Shown here: positions 1 to 6,209 of the stretch, piece by piece
How the letters are laid out: the number at the start of each line of letters is the position of its first letter
Position numbering within the stretch: the stretch's first letter is position 1
Position numbers and translations under genes: made by a program
Notes under the pieces: model-generated
What the model was told of the DNA's origin: nothing
Databases searched by the model: none
Seen by the model: the letters and a program-made list of their open reading frames with translations, nothing else
Assembly: GCA_937888615.1 (NCBI GenBank)
Contig: CALABZ010000445.1
Location: forward strand, 1-9,118
From: an uncultured Lentisphaeria bacterium
GTDB lineage: Bacteria; Verrucomicrobiota; Lentisphaeria; Victivallales; Victivallaceae
Direction: 5' to 3'
DNA length: 9,118 nucleotides

Positions 1-719
1 AATTGATGCCGCTCCTGCGTGAAATTCACGGAGAATCAAGCTGTACCGACAAATTCATGCTGGCGGACATCCCGGAACTTGTCGCCCAGGAATTCGTCGA
101 AAGCATCCTGCCGGAATTCCTGAACGTCTCGTACTGCGCCTCCGTCGAAGGCACCCGGGTGTTCATCAACGGCTTCGACAAGGCCAAAGTTCACGAAATC
201 GCCGATCAGATAAAGAAGCACTTCGGGCGCGCCGTCCTGCGCGAACCTCATTTGAATCTAGCCGATGAAGTCGCCGAGGGCTTAGCCATCGCCGGTTGCA
301 AACTCGCCACCGCCGAATCCTGTACCGGCGGACTGATCGGCGCCGCCTTCACCGACATTCCGGGGGTATCCGCCATCTACGAGGGAGGGATCATTTCCTA
401 TTCCAATGAAGTGAAACGACGCGAACTCGGCGTATCGCCCGAACTTCTGGAAACCCACGGGGCCGTCAGCGCCGAATGCGCCCGCGCCATGGTCGAGGGC
501 ATCTGCCGCAGATTCCACACCGGAGCGGGAATCTCCGCTACCGGCATTGCCGGTCCCGGCGGCGGCACGCCGGAAAAACCGGTGGGGCTGGTTTATGTGG
601 CGGCCGCGTTCAACGGCCGTGTCAAAGTAGAGGAACTGCATCTGCGCGGCAGCCGCGACCTGATCCGTCGCCGCACCGTCGCCAAAGCAATCAACCTGCT
701 CCGCACCTTGGTTCACTGA
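1..719 (+). CDS. cinA: CinA-family protein, C-terminal part (NMN deamidase domain), 5' end outside window
   Basis: The reading frame is already open at the left edge, and the visible 238 residues match the C-terminal part of CinA, usually a little over 400 residues long, so the molybdopterin-binding-like N-terminal domain is mostly off-window. Residues 1-80 hold the end of that domain and the small linking domain. Residues about 83-236 form the CinA C-terminal (PncC) domain, which in characterised members deamidates nicotinamide mononucleotide to nicotinate mononucleotide in pyridine nucleotide salvage. Visible motifs are TAESCTGG at 103-110, with the family's presumed catalytic Ser at 106, SYSNEVK at 132-138, and the glycine-rich GIAGPGGGTPEKPVG at 181-195. 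The in-frame TTG/ATG codons at positions 3-8 are internal, not starts. It ends 135 nt before glmM. Family assignment is firm; the deamidase activity and any role in competence are inferred from homologues. Confidence 0.93.
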   Translation, partial: LMPLLREIHGESSCTDKFMLADIPELVAQEFVESILPEFLNVSYCASVEGTRVFINGFDKAKVHEIADQIKKHFGRAVLREPHLNLADEVAEGLAIAGCKLATAESCTGGLIGAAFTDIPGVSAIYEGGIISYSNEVKRRELGVSPELLETHGAVSAECARAMVEGICRRFHTGAGISATGIAGPGGGTPEKPVGLVYVAAAFNGRVKVEELHLRGSRDLIRRRTVAKAINLLRTLVH

Positions 720-729
720 ATGAAAAACT

Positions 730-776
730 CTTTTCTGCCGATTTTCCGGCCTTTGCGGTTTGAAAATCGGCAAAAG
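730..776. repeat. Inverted repeat after cinA (possible hairpin)
   Basis: TGCCGATTTTC at 736-746 is perfectly complementary to GAAAATCGGCA at 762-772, giving an 11-bp stem with a 15-nt loop. The stem extends by about three A-T pairs if the C at 735 is bulged. On the + strand no T-run follows the second arm (the sequence continues AAAAGATGAGTAC), so it is a poor intrinsic terminator for cinA. Read on the - strand, the stem is followed by GAGTTTTTC, but no - strand gene ends here. It may protect the cinA mRNA 3' end or act as a weak terminator. Confidence 0.5.
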
Positions 777-800
777 ATGAGTACATTTCATTAAATATGT

Positions 801-830
801 TTTACGCAAATTTACGCATCTTTACATAAA
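801..830 (+). repeat. Three tandem 10-bp TTTAC repeats upstream of glmM
   Basis: Three consecutive 10-mers, TTTACGCAAA, TTTACGCATC and TTTACATAAA, start at 801, 811 and 821. The shared core is TTTACRYA, repeated once per helical turn. The block lies in an AT-rich patch directly before the glmM Shine-Dalgarno. It could be an operator array for a regulator that binds one face of the helix. It may also contain the promoter: TTTACG at 801-806 and TACATA at 823-828 with a 16-nt spacer would be a weak sigma-70-like pair. The repeat is seen directly; both functions are guesses. Confidence 0.5.
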
Positions 831-854
831 CGTGATGAAAGGAGCATTGTCAAG

Positions 855-2204
855 ATGGGAAAACTTTTCGGTACCGACGGCGTCCGCGGCAAAGCGAACA
901 CTTACCCGATCACCCCGGATATGGCCATGAATATCGGACGCGCCACCGCCAGCGTTTTCGGCGCCGGACACCAGCCCGGATTGAAAGCTGTCATCGGCAA
1001 AGACACCCGCCTCTCCGGGTATATGCTCGAATCCGCCCTCACCAGCGGACTCCTCAGCATCGGCATGGATGTACTTGAGGTCGGACCGATGCCGACCCCC
1101 GCGGTCGCGCACCTGATCAAATCCATGGGAGCCGCGTGCGGTTTCATGATCACGGCCTCCCACAACCCCGCCCACGATAACGGCATCAAGATTTTCGGCG
1201 GCGACGGTTTTAAACTGCCCGACGCCGTTGAAGACCAGATCGAAAGCATAGTGCTCACCCAGGATTACGCTCGAATGAGCGCACTCCCGGAAGTCATCGG
1301 CCGCGCCTCACGCATTGATGACGCCCGCGGACGCTACATCGAATTTGCCAAAAGCTCGATCCGCAATCGAAGTTTGAAGGGATTGCGCATCGTTCTCGAC
1401 TGCGCCAACGGCGCCGCCTATTCGATTGCGCCGCTGATCTTCCGCGAACTCGGCGCGGAGGTGATCGTCACCGCCAACATGCCGAATGGACTGAACATCA
1501 ACGACAAATGCGGGGCCACCTGTATTGCGCACGCCTCGAAACTGGTCCGCGAATACCAGGCCGACGTCGGTATTTCGCTGGACGGCGACGCCGACCGGGT
1601 AATTTTCTGCGACGCCGACGGCAACGAAGTCAACGGCGACCGCATCATCGGCCTCTGCGCGCTCGACTTCATGGAACGCGGACGGCTGGCCAACAATACC
1701 GTCGTCGTCACCAATATGAGCAACCTCGGGCTTTATGAAGCCATGAACAAAGCCGGAATCCGGGTCGAAGAAACCCAGGTCGGCGACCGTTATGTGCTCG
1801 AACGCATGAGGCAGAGCGGGTTCAACCTTGGCGGCGAACAGTCCGGTCACGTCATTTTTATGGATTACGCCACCACCGGGGATGGCATCATCACCGCGCT
1901 TCACGTGCTCAAAATCATGACGTCGCGCGGGAAAAAACTCAGCGAGCTGGCTTCTTTCATGGAAGAATTTCCGCAGGCACTGAAAAGCATCCCGGTCAAA
2001 GAGAAAAAACCTTTCGCCGACACCCCCGCCCTGCGCAGTGTCATCGCCGAATGCGAAGCCGCACTCAAGGGAACCGGGCGTACCATTGTCCGTTATTCCG
2101 GCACCGAACCGAAAATCCGGGTATTGGTGGAGGCCCGCAGCCGTTCGCAAGTGGACCTGTGGCTGGGGCGAATCAGCGAAGTAATCGAGCAGGAACTCTG
2201 CTGA
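855..2204 (+). CDS. glmM: Phosphoglucosamine mutase GlmM
   Basis: GlmM interconverts glucosamine-6-phosphate and glucosamine-1-phosphate in the cytoplasm, the second step of UDP-GlcNAc synthesis for peptidoglycan and lipopolysaccharide. The 449-residue length is normal (the E. coli enzyme has 445). All four alpha-D-phosphohexomutase domains are recognisable. The start is MGKLFGTDGVRG. TASHNP at 100-105 carries the phosphorylated Ser102. DGDADR at 243-248 is the Mg-binding loop. GEQSGH at 327-332 is the sugar-binding loop. RYSGTEPKIRV at 413-423 is the phosphate-binding loop. GEQSGH and the FGTDGVRG start favour GlmM over phosphomannomutase or phosphoglucomutase. The ATG follows AAAGGAG at 838-844 with a 10-nt gap, which supports this start. 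A GlmU-like acyltransferase gene follows 108 nt downstream, fitting a shared pathway. No glmS ribozyme-like element was recognised upstream. Confidence 0.97.
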   Translation: MGKLFGTDGVRGKANTYPITPDMAMNIGRATASVFGAGHQPGLKAVIGKDTRLSGYMLESALTSGLLSIGMDVLEVGPMPTPAVAHLIKSMGAACGFMITASHNPAHDNGIKIFGGDGFKLPDAVEDQIESIVLTQDYARMSALPEVIGRASRIDDARGRYIEFAKSSIRNRSLKGLRIVLDCANGAAYSIAPLIFRELGAEVIVTANMPNGLNINDKCGATCIAHASKLVREYQADVGISLDGDADRVIFCDADGNEVNGDRIIGLCALDFMERGRLANNTVVVTNMSNLGLYEAMNKAGIRVEETQVGDRYVLERMRQSGFNLGGEQSGHVIFMDYATTGDGIITALHVLKIMTSRGKKLSELASFMEEFPQALKSIPVKEKKPFADTPALRSVIAECEAALKGTGRTIVRYSGTEPKIRVLVEARSRSQVDLWLGRISEVIEQELC

Positions 2205-2250
2205 GGAATCACTTCCGGAAAATTCTTTTGACCGGAAACGACATATATTC

Positions 2251-2279
2251 TTGAAAATGCAGATCTTCGGTGCTAATTT
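2251..2279 (+). promoter_or_regulatory. Candidate sigma-70-type promoter of the acyltransferase gene
   Basis: TTGAAA at 2251-2256 and TAATTT at 2274-2279 are separated by exactly 17 nt. The -10 is preceded by TGC, making an extended -10 (TGCTAATTT). Transcription would start near 2286, giving a leader of about 27 nt that contains the Shine-Dalgarno. No terminator separates this gene from glmM, so read-through from glmM is also likely. The -10 hexamer matches consensus at only three positions, so this is a plausible site rather than a proven one. Confidence 0.4.
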
Positions 2280-2312
2280 ACTCCGTGACCTGAAACCGTT
2301 GAGGAGGTGTAA

Positions 2313-3200
2313 ATGAATGTTGAAGTGATTGACGTCGGCGCCCCGCTGACGATGCAGCCGTTGAGCTGCGAACGTCGGATTATCGATATTCCGGTGGCTG
2401 GAGTACCCATCGGGGACCAGTTGCGTTGGCTTTTCGGCGACAGCAGTTCAAGCACCGAGGGACATCTCAAAATCCGCGGCGACCTCTGGCCCTCCCCCGA
2501 ACTGGCCCAGAAAATCAGGACGTCCCGCAACAATCTCAAAGTTAACAACGCCGAAGGTCAACTGTTGCTGACCCTGAACGTCAATGACTCCGCCGATTAT
2601 GAGGAAATGACGCTTGACGCCAAATCGATTGAGCTCAAATATCCGTGGAACATCCTTGAAATGAACGAGCGGATCGTGGACTTTATTTCACAAAACCGCC
2701 TGGACGGAACCATTCACCGGTGTGCCGTCATCGACGGCGTGGCATGGCTGGGCAAAGGTTCCGTGCTGCTGCCCGGTGTCTATATTGAAGGCAAAGTCAT
2801 CATTGGCGAAAACTGTAAAATCGGGCCGAACTGCTATATTCGCGGCAACACCTACATCGGCGACAACTGCCATGTCGGACAGGCCGTGGAAATCAAAAAC
2901 AGCATGCTGATGCGCAAAGTGAGCGCCGGACACCTGAGCTACCTTGGCGATTCCATAGTCGCGGAATTCACCAACCTCGGCGCAGGAACCATTACCGCGA
3001 ATTTACGGCACGACGGCAGCAACCATCGTTCGATGATTCAGGGGGAGCTGGTCGATTCGGGACGCCGCAAGTTCGGTACGATCATCGGCGCCAATGTCCA
3101 TACCGGAATCCACACCACCATTTACCCCGGACGGAAAATCTGGCCCGGCATCTCCACATTGCCCGGCGATATCGTCCGCAAAGACCTGGTTACGCCATAG
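2313..3200 (+). CDS. GlmU-like left-handed beta-helix acetyltransferase with degenerate N-terminal domain
   Basis: This 295-residue protein probably acetylates glucosamine-1-phosphate (or a related amino sugar phosphate) with acetyl-CoA. Residues about 130-295 are hexapeptide repeats of a left-handed beta-helix (for example VIIGENCKIGPNCYIRGNTYIGDN). AGHLSYLGD at 205-213 matches the GlmU active-site segment, with the catalytic-type His207 and Tyr210. Asn221 and Asn230 in NLGAGTITAN, and Lys253, also match conserved GlmU positions. The section from LGAGTITANLRHDG through GRRKFGTIIG more closely recalls archaeal-type bifunctional sugar-1-phosphate nucleotidyltransferase/acetyltransferases than E. 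coli GlmU. Residues 1-110 lack the GxGTRL nucleotide-binding signature and are far too short for a working uridylyltransferase. Residues 11-40 faintly resemble the start of such a domain (PVAGVPI at 27-33), and YPWNILEMNE at 110-119 resembles its exit helix. The ATG follows GAGGAGGT at 2301-2308. The fold is firm; the substrate is inferred from motifs and the glmM neighbour. Confidence 0.82.
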   Translation: MNVEVIDVGAPLTMQPLSCERRIIDIPVAGVPIGDQLRWLFGDSSSSTEGHLKIRGDLWPSPELAQKIRTSRNNLKVNNAEGQLLLTLNVNDSADYEEMTLDAKSIELKYPWNILEMNERIVDFISQNRLDGTIHRCAVIDGVAWLGKGSVLLPGVYIEGKVIIGENCKIGPNCYIRGNTYIGDNCHVGQAVEIKNSMLMRKVSAGHLSYLGDSIVAEFTNLGAGTITANLRHDGSNHRSMIQGELVDSGRRKFGTIIGANVHTGIHTTIYPGRKIWPGISTLPGDIVRKDLVTP

Positions 3201-3229
3201 TCAGCCCAAAAACCAGCATTCGTCAAATC

Positions 3230-3261
3230 ATGCCTCGCCTGCAAAGCGGGGCATTTTTTTT
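3230..3261 (+). terminator. Intrinsic terminator after the acyltransferase gene
   Basis: TGCCTCGC at 3231-3238 pairs with GCGGGGCA at 3246-3253 (one T-G wobble, plus a flanking A-T pair) around a 7-nt loop. Eight T residues follow at 3254-3261. This is a textbook GC-rich stem with a U-tract. It separates the glmM block from the Pho-regulated promoter that begins 16 nt later. Confidence 0.92.
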
Positions 3262-3276
3262 GTCCGGCAAGCTCAT

Positions 3277-3341
3277 CTAATGATTTTCTAACCATTCCCT
3301 AACCTGTTCCTAACATTCTCTAATCACCGTCTAACAAAGGC
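3277..3341 (+). promoter_or_regulatory. Pho box array upstream of pstS (six CTAAY repeats)
   Basis: CTAAT, CTAAC, CTAAC, CTAAC, CTAAT and CTAAC start at 3277, 3288, 3299, 3310, 3320 and 3331. The steps are 11, 11, 11, 10 and 11 nt. Direct repeats at 11-bp spacing in front of pstS are the hallmark of PhoB/PhoP-type response-regulator sites: CTGTCAT-type repeats in E. coli, TTAACA-type in Bacillus, and CTTAACCT with 3-bp spacers in cyanobacteria. The CTAACC core here is closest to the last two. The array occupies the place of a -35 element, as in class II PhoB promoters, and six half-sites could seat three dimers. The repeat is seen directly; the regulator is inferred from position and family knowledge. 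Confidence 0.85.
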
Positions 3342-3350
3342 GCAGTAAAC

Positions 3351-3356
3351 TATATA
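3351..3356 (+). promoter_or_regulatory. Likely -10 element of the pstS promoter
   Basis: TATATA lies about 10 nt after the last 11-nt Pho repeat unit, the distance expected when the Pho box replaces the -35. An overlapping alternative is TAAACT at 3346-3351. Transcription would begin near 3363, leaving a leader of about 47 nt before the pstS ATG. No good independent -35 hexamer is seen, consistent with activator dependence. Confidence 0.6.
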
Positions 3357-3409
3357 CCAAAAGGCAGGGAAATGGTTCTCTGTCCGAAACAGGAAAAAAC
3401 AGTCAGAGT

Positions 3410-4438
3410 ATGAAGAAAATCATCATTGCCATGCTGGCCGGACTCACCGCGATATCCGGGGCCGCACAAGATTCGAAAACCGTCGTCAACGGCGCCGGGG
3501 CCTCTTTCCCCGCACCGGTCTACCGCATCTGGACCTATCAGTACAGTACCGAATCCGGCAATCGCGTTAACTATCAGTCGCTCGGCTCCGGGGCCGGGAT
3601 CAACCAGATCAAGGCCGGCACCGTCGCTTTCGGCGGCACCGACAATCCGTTGACCAAGGAAGACCTGGACCGCAACGGGCTCCTCCAGTTCCCGATGTTG
3701 ATGGGCGGCGTGGTCGTGATCGTCAACGTGCCGGGCGTTAACGGCAGCAGCCTGAAACTCAACCAGGACGTCCTCTCCAAAATCTTCCTCGGCGAAATCA
3801 CCACCTGGAATGATCCGCAGATCAAGGCCATCAACCCCGGTTTGGAACTGCCCGACCTGAAGATCACCGCGGTCACCCGGGCCGACAGCTCCGGTACCAC
3901 CTTTATCTTCACCAACTACCTGACCAAAATCTCCAAAGACTGGGAAACCAAGGTCGGCTGCGGCCCCGCCGTTAAATGGCCCGTCGGCATCCGCGCCCAG
4001 AAGAACCCCGGCGTCTGCAACAACGTCAGCAAGATCCGCGGCGCCATCGGCTACACCGAATACACCTACGCCATCGAAGCCAAACTCGCCATGCCGCAGC
4101 TCCGCAACAAGGAAGGCAAATACATGGTTGCCGCTCCGGAAGCGTTCAAGTCCGCCGGCGCCAACGCCGACTGGCAGAACGCCCCCGGGTTCTACATGAT
4201 GCTGACCGAACAGCCCGGCGAACAGAGCTGGCCGATTGCCGGACTGACCTACCTGCTGATCCATCGCAACCAGACCGATACGGTTGTGGGCAAGGCTCTC
4301 CTGGACTATATCAACTGGTGTTACACCAAAGGCGCCAAATCGGCGACCCAGATGCACTACGTGGCCATGCCGGAAAACGTGGTGGAAATGGTCCGCAAGG
4401 AACTCGCCAAAGTAACTTTCGGCGCAGCGGAGAAATAA
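3410..4438 (+). CDS. pstS: Periplasmic phosphate-binding protein PstS
   Basis: PstS captures inorganic phosphate in the periplasm and delivers it to the PstCAB importer. The 342-residue protein begins with a signal peptide (KK, then a hydrophobic stretch to about residue 18, likely cleaved after AAQ at 20). There is no lipobox Cys, so the protein should be soluble. The phosphate-binding residues known from E. coli PstS are all matched: Ser32-Phe33 in GASFPAPVY, Ser60 in LGSGAGI, Asp78 in GGTDNPL, and Arg157, Ser161, Gly162 and Thr163 in RADSSGTTF. GAIGYTEY at 211-218 is also typical. The start is set by the signal peptide. The ribosome site is weak: AGGAAA at 3391-3396 lies 13 nt before the ATG. 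It is the first gene of the operon, directly behind the Pho box array, and ends 1 nt before the pstC start. Confidence 0.97.
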   Translation: MKKIIIAMLAGLTAISGAAQDSKTVVNGAGASFPAPVYRIWTYQYSTESGNRVNYQSLGSGAGINQIKAGTVAFGGTDNPLTKEDLDRNGLLQFPMLMGGVVVIVNVPGVNGSSLKLNQDVLSKIFLGEITTWNDPQIKAINPGLELPDLKITAVTRADSSGTTFIFTNYLTKISKDWETKVGCGPAVKWPVGIRAQKNPGVCNNVSKIRGAIGYTEYTYAIEAKLAMPQLRNKEGKYMVAAPEAFKSAGANADWQNAPGFYMMLTEQPGEQSWPIAGLTYLLIHRNQTDTVVGKALLDYINWCYTKGAKSATQMHYVAMPENVVEMVRKELAKVTFGAAEK

Positions 4439-4439
4439 G

Positions 4440-5349
4440 ATGCCCATTGCCCGGAAGCACCTGATTCGGCCGGAAACGATTGACCGGATCTTCAAAATAC
4501 TGACATTGGCCGGGGTACTCCCGGCCATGCTCCTTATTCTGGGGTTTTTCGTTCAGTTGAGCTGTAACGCCTGGCCGGCATTCCGCGAGTTCGGACTGGG
4601 GTTCATCTTTTCCACCGAATGGGACCCGGTCATGAATTCCTACGGGGCGCTGCCGGATCACGACACTGATCGCGCTGGTGATCGCGGTTCCGTTAAGTTT
4701 CGTTACCGCGCTGTTCCTGGTGGAGGCACGCGGCTGGATCGGAGAGCTGCTCGGTCACGGGGTAGACCTGCTGGCGGCCATCCCAAGCATTATTTATGGG
4801 TTGTGGGGACTCTTTTTTCTGGTGCCGTTCATGCAAGTACATGTCCAGCCGCACCTGGAGTGGATACCGTTCATGGGACGAAACTACAACGGGTTCGGAT
4901 TCGCCACCGCGGGATTCATCCTGGCGGTGATGATCCTGCCGTTCATCTGCGCCATCATGCGCGATGTTTTTCGCATGACCCCGCCGATACTGAAAGAAGC
5001 CGCCTACGGCTGCGGCACCACGCGTTGGGAAACCACCGTTGACGTGACCATGCGCTACGGGGCTCGCGGACTGCTCGGAGGCATTTTTCTGGGACTCGGC
5101 CGGGCCGCGGGTGAAACAATGGCGGTGCTGTTCGTCATCGGCAATACGCCCGAAATCCCGAAAGCGCTTTTCGACAGCGGCACGACGATTTCGGCCACAC
5201 TCGCCAGCAACTTTGCGGAAGCCAACGGCGTATTCCGCAACGTCCTTTTCGCGCTGGGTCTGATCCTGCTCCTGATGTCGCTCGGCATCCAGGTGCTTGC
5301 CCAATGGTGGCTGAATTACTCCACCCGCAAAGTGGAGGGTGAAAAATGA
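4440..5349 (+). pseudogene. pstC: Phosphate permease subunit PstC, interrupted by a frameshift (about 17 nt missing)
   Basis: PstC is one of two inner-membrane channel subunits of the phosphate importer. The gene starts at ATG 4440 behind GGAG at 4429-4432. Residues 1-72 are normal: a transmembrane helix at about 20-40, then STEWDPVMNSYGALP. The frame then gives unrelated polar sequence until a stop at 5042. The real continuation, ITTLIALVIAVPLSF, lies one base further on, from 4657. Homologues read GALP, six residues such as FIYGTL, then (I/V)T(S/T)LIAL; here GALP is followed by a single G and then ITTLIAL. About 17 nt therefore appear deleted at 4655-4657. The 3' frame runs to 5349 with intact helices and the EAA loop, and both parts total about 303 residues, the usual length. 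No slippery site supports programmed shifting. Either this is a real inactivating deletion or a sequence/assembly error. Confidence 0.88.
4678..5349 (+). CDS. pstC: PstC 3' reading frame (C-terminal three-quarters of the permease)
   Basis: This is the larger open part of the broken pstC. The frame is readable from 4657, and the first possible start in it is GTG 4678. It holds the transmembrane core of a binding-protein-dependent permease (MetI-like fold): AIPSIIYGLWGLFFLVP, a further helix at FILAVMILPFICAIM, the ATPase-contacting EAA loop (KEAAYGCGTTRWETTVDVTMRYG), then GRAAGETMAVLFVIG and a last helix near the C-terminus. No Shine-Dalgarno is visible before GTG 4678, and it lies inside a transmembrane helix, so independent translation is unlikely. 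The stop overlaps the pstA start as ATGA. It should be read as a fragment of the pseudogene entry, not as a separate gene. Confidence 0.6.
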   Translation: MIAVPLSFVTALFLVEARGWIGELLGHGVDLLAAIPSIIYGLWGLFFLVPFMQVHVQPHLEWIPFMGRNYNGFGFATAGFILAVMILPFICAIMRDVFRMTPPILKEAAYGCGTTRWETTVDVTMRYGARGLLGGIFLGLGRAAGETMAVLFVIGNTPEIPKALFDSGTTISATLASNFAEANGVFRNVLFALGLILLLMSLGIQVLAQWWLNYSTRKVEGEK

Positions 5350-6209
5350 GTAATTTCCGTAGAAGACCGCTTTTCCGCCGCAAACTGGCGGACAACCTGA
5401 TCCGGACATTCTCGCTGCTGACGCTGTGTTTCGCGCTGTTCTGCATGGGCTGGATCATCTGGGCCACATTCTCGCACGGCATCAAATCAATCAACTGGGA
5501 ATTCCTGACCAACAGCTCGAAGCCATGGGGAGTTCCCATGAACGGCATCGCCAACGCGATCATCGGTTCGCTGCTGATCACCGTCGGGGCGGCCCTGATC
5601 AGCATCCCTCCGGCCATTCTCGGCGGCATCTATCTATCCGAGTTCGGACGAAACACCCGGATGGGGAACTACCTGCGTTTTGGGGCCAACGTCATGATGG
5701 GAATTCCGTCGATCATTACCGGGTTGTTCGTCTATGCGATCATCGTGGTGCCGACCGGACACTTTTCCGGTCTGGCCGGTTCAGTGGCGCTGGCGATCAT
5801 CATGTTTCCGATCGTCCTGCGCACCACCGAGGACATATTGCTGATGATCCCCGACTCCCTGCGTGAATCCGCGCTGGCGCTCGGCATGAGCCGTACCCGC
5901 GCCACGCTGAAAGTCATCTGCCGCGCCGGACGTACCGGCATGGTTACCGGCATCCTCCTGGCAATCGCCCGCGCCGGCGGCGAAACCGCGCCGTTGTTGT
6001 TCACCGCCATGTGGAGCGACGCATGGCCGACCGGATATTTCACCCAGCCGACCGCCAACTTGCCGGTGCTGATCAACGAATACGCCACCAACTCCCCCTA
6101 TGAAGGTGTCCACACGATGGGCTGGGGGGCGGCGCTCCTGGTTACTTTCGCCATTCTGGGCATGAACATATTCTGCCGTTTAATCTTCAAGGATCCCAAG
6201 CATGACTAA
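5346..6209 (+). CDS. pstA: Phosphate ABC transporter permease PstA
   Basis: PstA pairs with PstC to form the membrane channel for phosphate import. The 287 residues carry about six hydrophobic segments: near 21-42, 68-93, 113-136, 144-160, 196-213 and 258-280. The permease domain starts at GIANAIIGSLLIT. The EAA-type loop RESALALGMSRTRATLKVI at 173-191, followed by ARAGGETAPLLFTA at 208-221, is diagnostic of PstA. Length is normal. The ATG overlaps the pstC stop (ATGA) and has a strong upstream GGAGGG at 5336, so PstA should still be made by reinitiation or fresh initiation. Because the pstC frameshift may end translation earlier at 5042, coupling between the two genes could be weakened. No defects are seen in PstA itself. 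Confidence 0.96.
   Translation: MSNFRRRPLFRRKLADNLIRTFSLLTLCFALFCMGWIIWATFSHGIKSINWEFLTNSSKPWGVPMNGIANAIIGSLLITVGAALISIPPAILGGIYLSEFGRNTRMGNYLRFGANVMMGIPSIITGLFVYAIIVVPTGHFSGLAGSVALAIIMFPIVLRTTEDILLMIPDSLRESALALGMSRTRATLKVICRAGRTGMVTGILLAIARAGGETAPLLFTAMWSDAWPTGYFTQPTANLPVLINEYATNSPYEGVHTMGWGAALLVTFAILGMNIFCRLIFKDPKHD

Noticed and set aside
282..809. 175-residue open frame on the - strand opposite cinA
   Set aside because: It lies opposite the conserved PncC domain. Its start falls inside cinA, and the composition is that of an antisense shadow.
1308..2150. 280-residue open frame on the - strand opposite glmM
   Set aside because: It is a shadow of glmM with low-complexity antisense composition and no recognisable domain or ribosome site.
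2213..2237. TTCCGG/CCGGAA inverted repeat after glmM as a terminator
   Set aside because: The stem is only 6 bp with a 13-nt loop and is followed by AACGACATAT, with no T-run.
3378..3408. CTCTG/CAGAG pairing in the pstS leader as a regulatory structure
   Set aside because: A 5-bp stem across 21 nt is expected by chance, and no known leader motif is present.
3350..4528. 392-residue open frame on the - strand opposite pstS
   Set aside because: It mirrors a firmly identified pstS with full ligand conservation. The translation is rich in G, A, D, V and F in the way typical of antisense frames in GC-rich genes, and it matches no family I recognise.
4650..4660. Programmed ribosomal frameshift in pstC
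   Set aside because: There is no slippery heptamer, stop-coupled +1 site or obvious downstream structure. A +1 shift would still leave out the conserved six residues, so a deletion explains the data better.
4440..5042. 200-residue open frame as a complete gene in its own right
   Set aside because: Only its first 72 residues resemble any protein (PstC). The rest is out-of-frame permease sequence, so it is part of the broken pstC.
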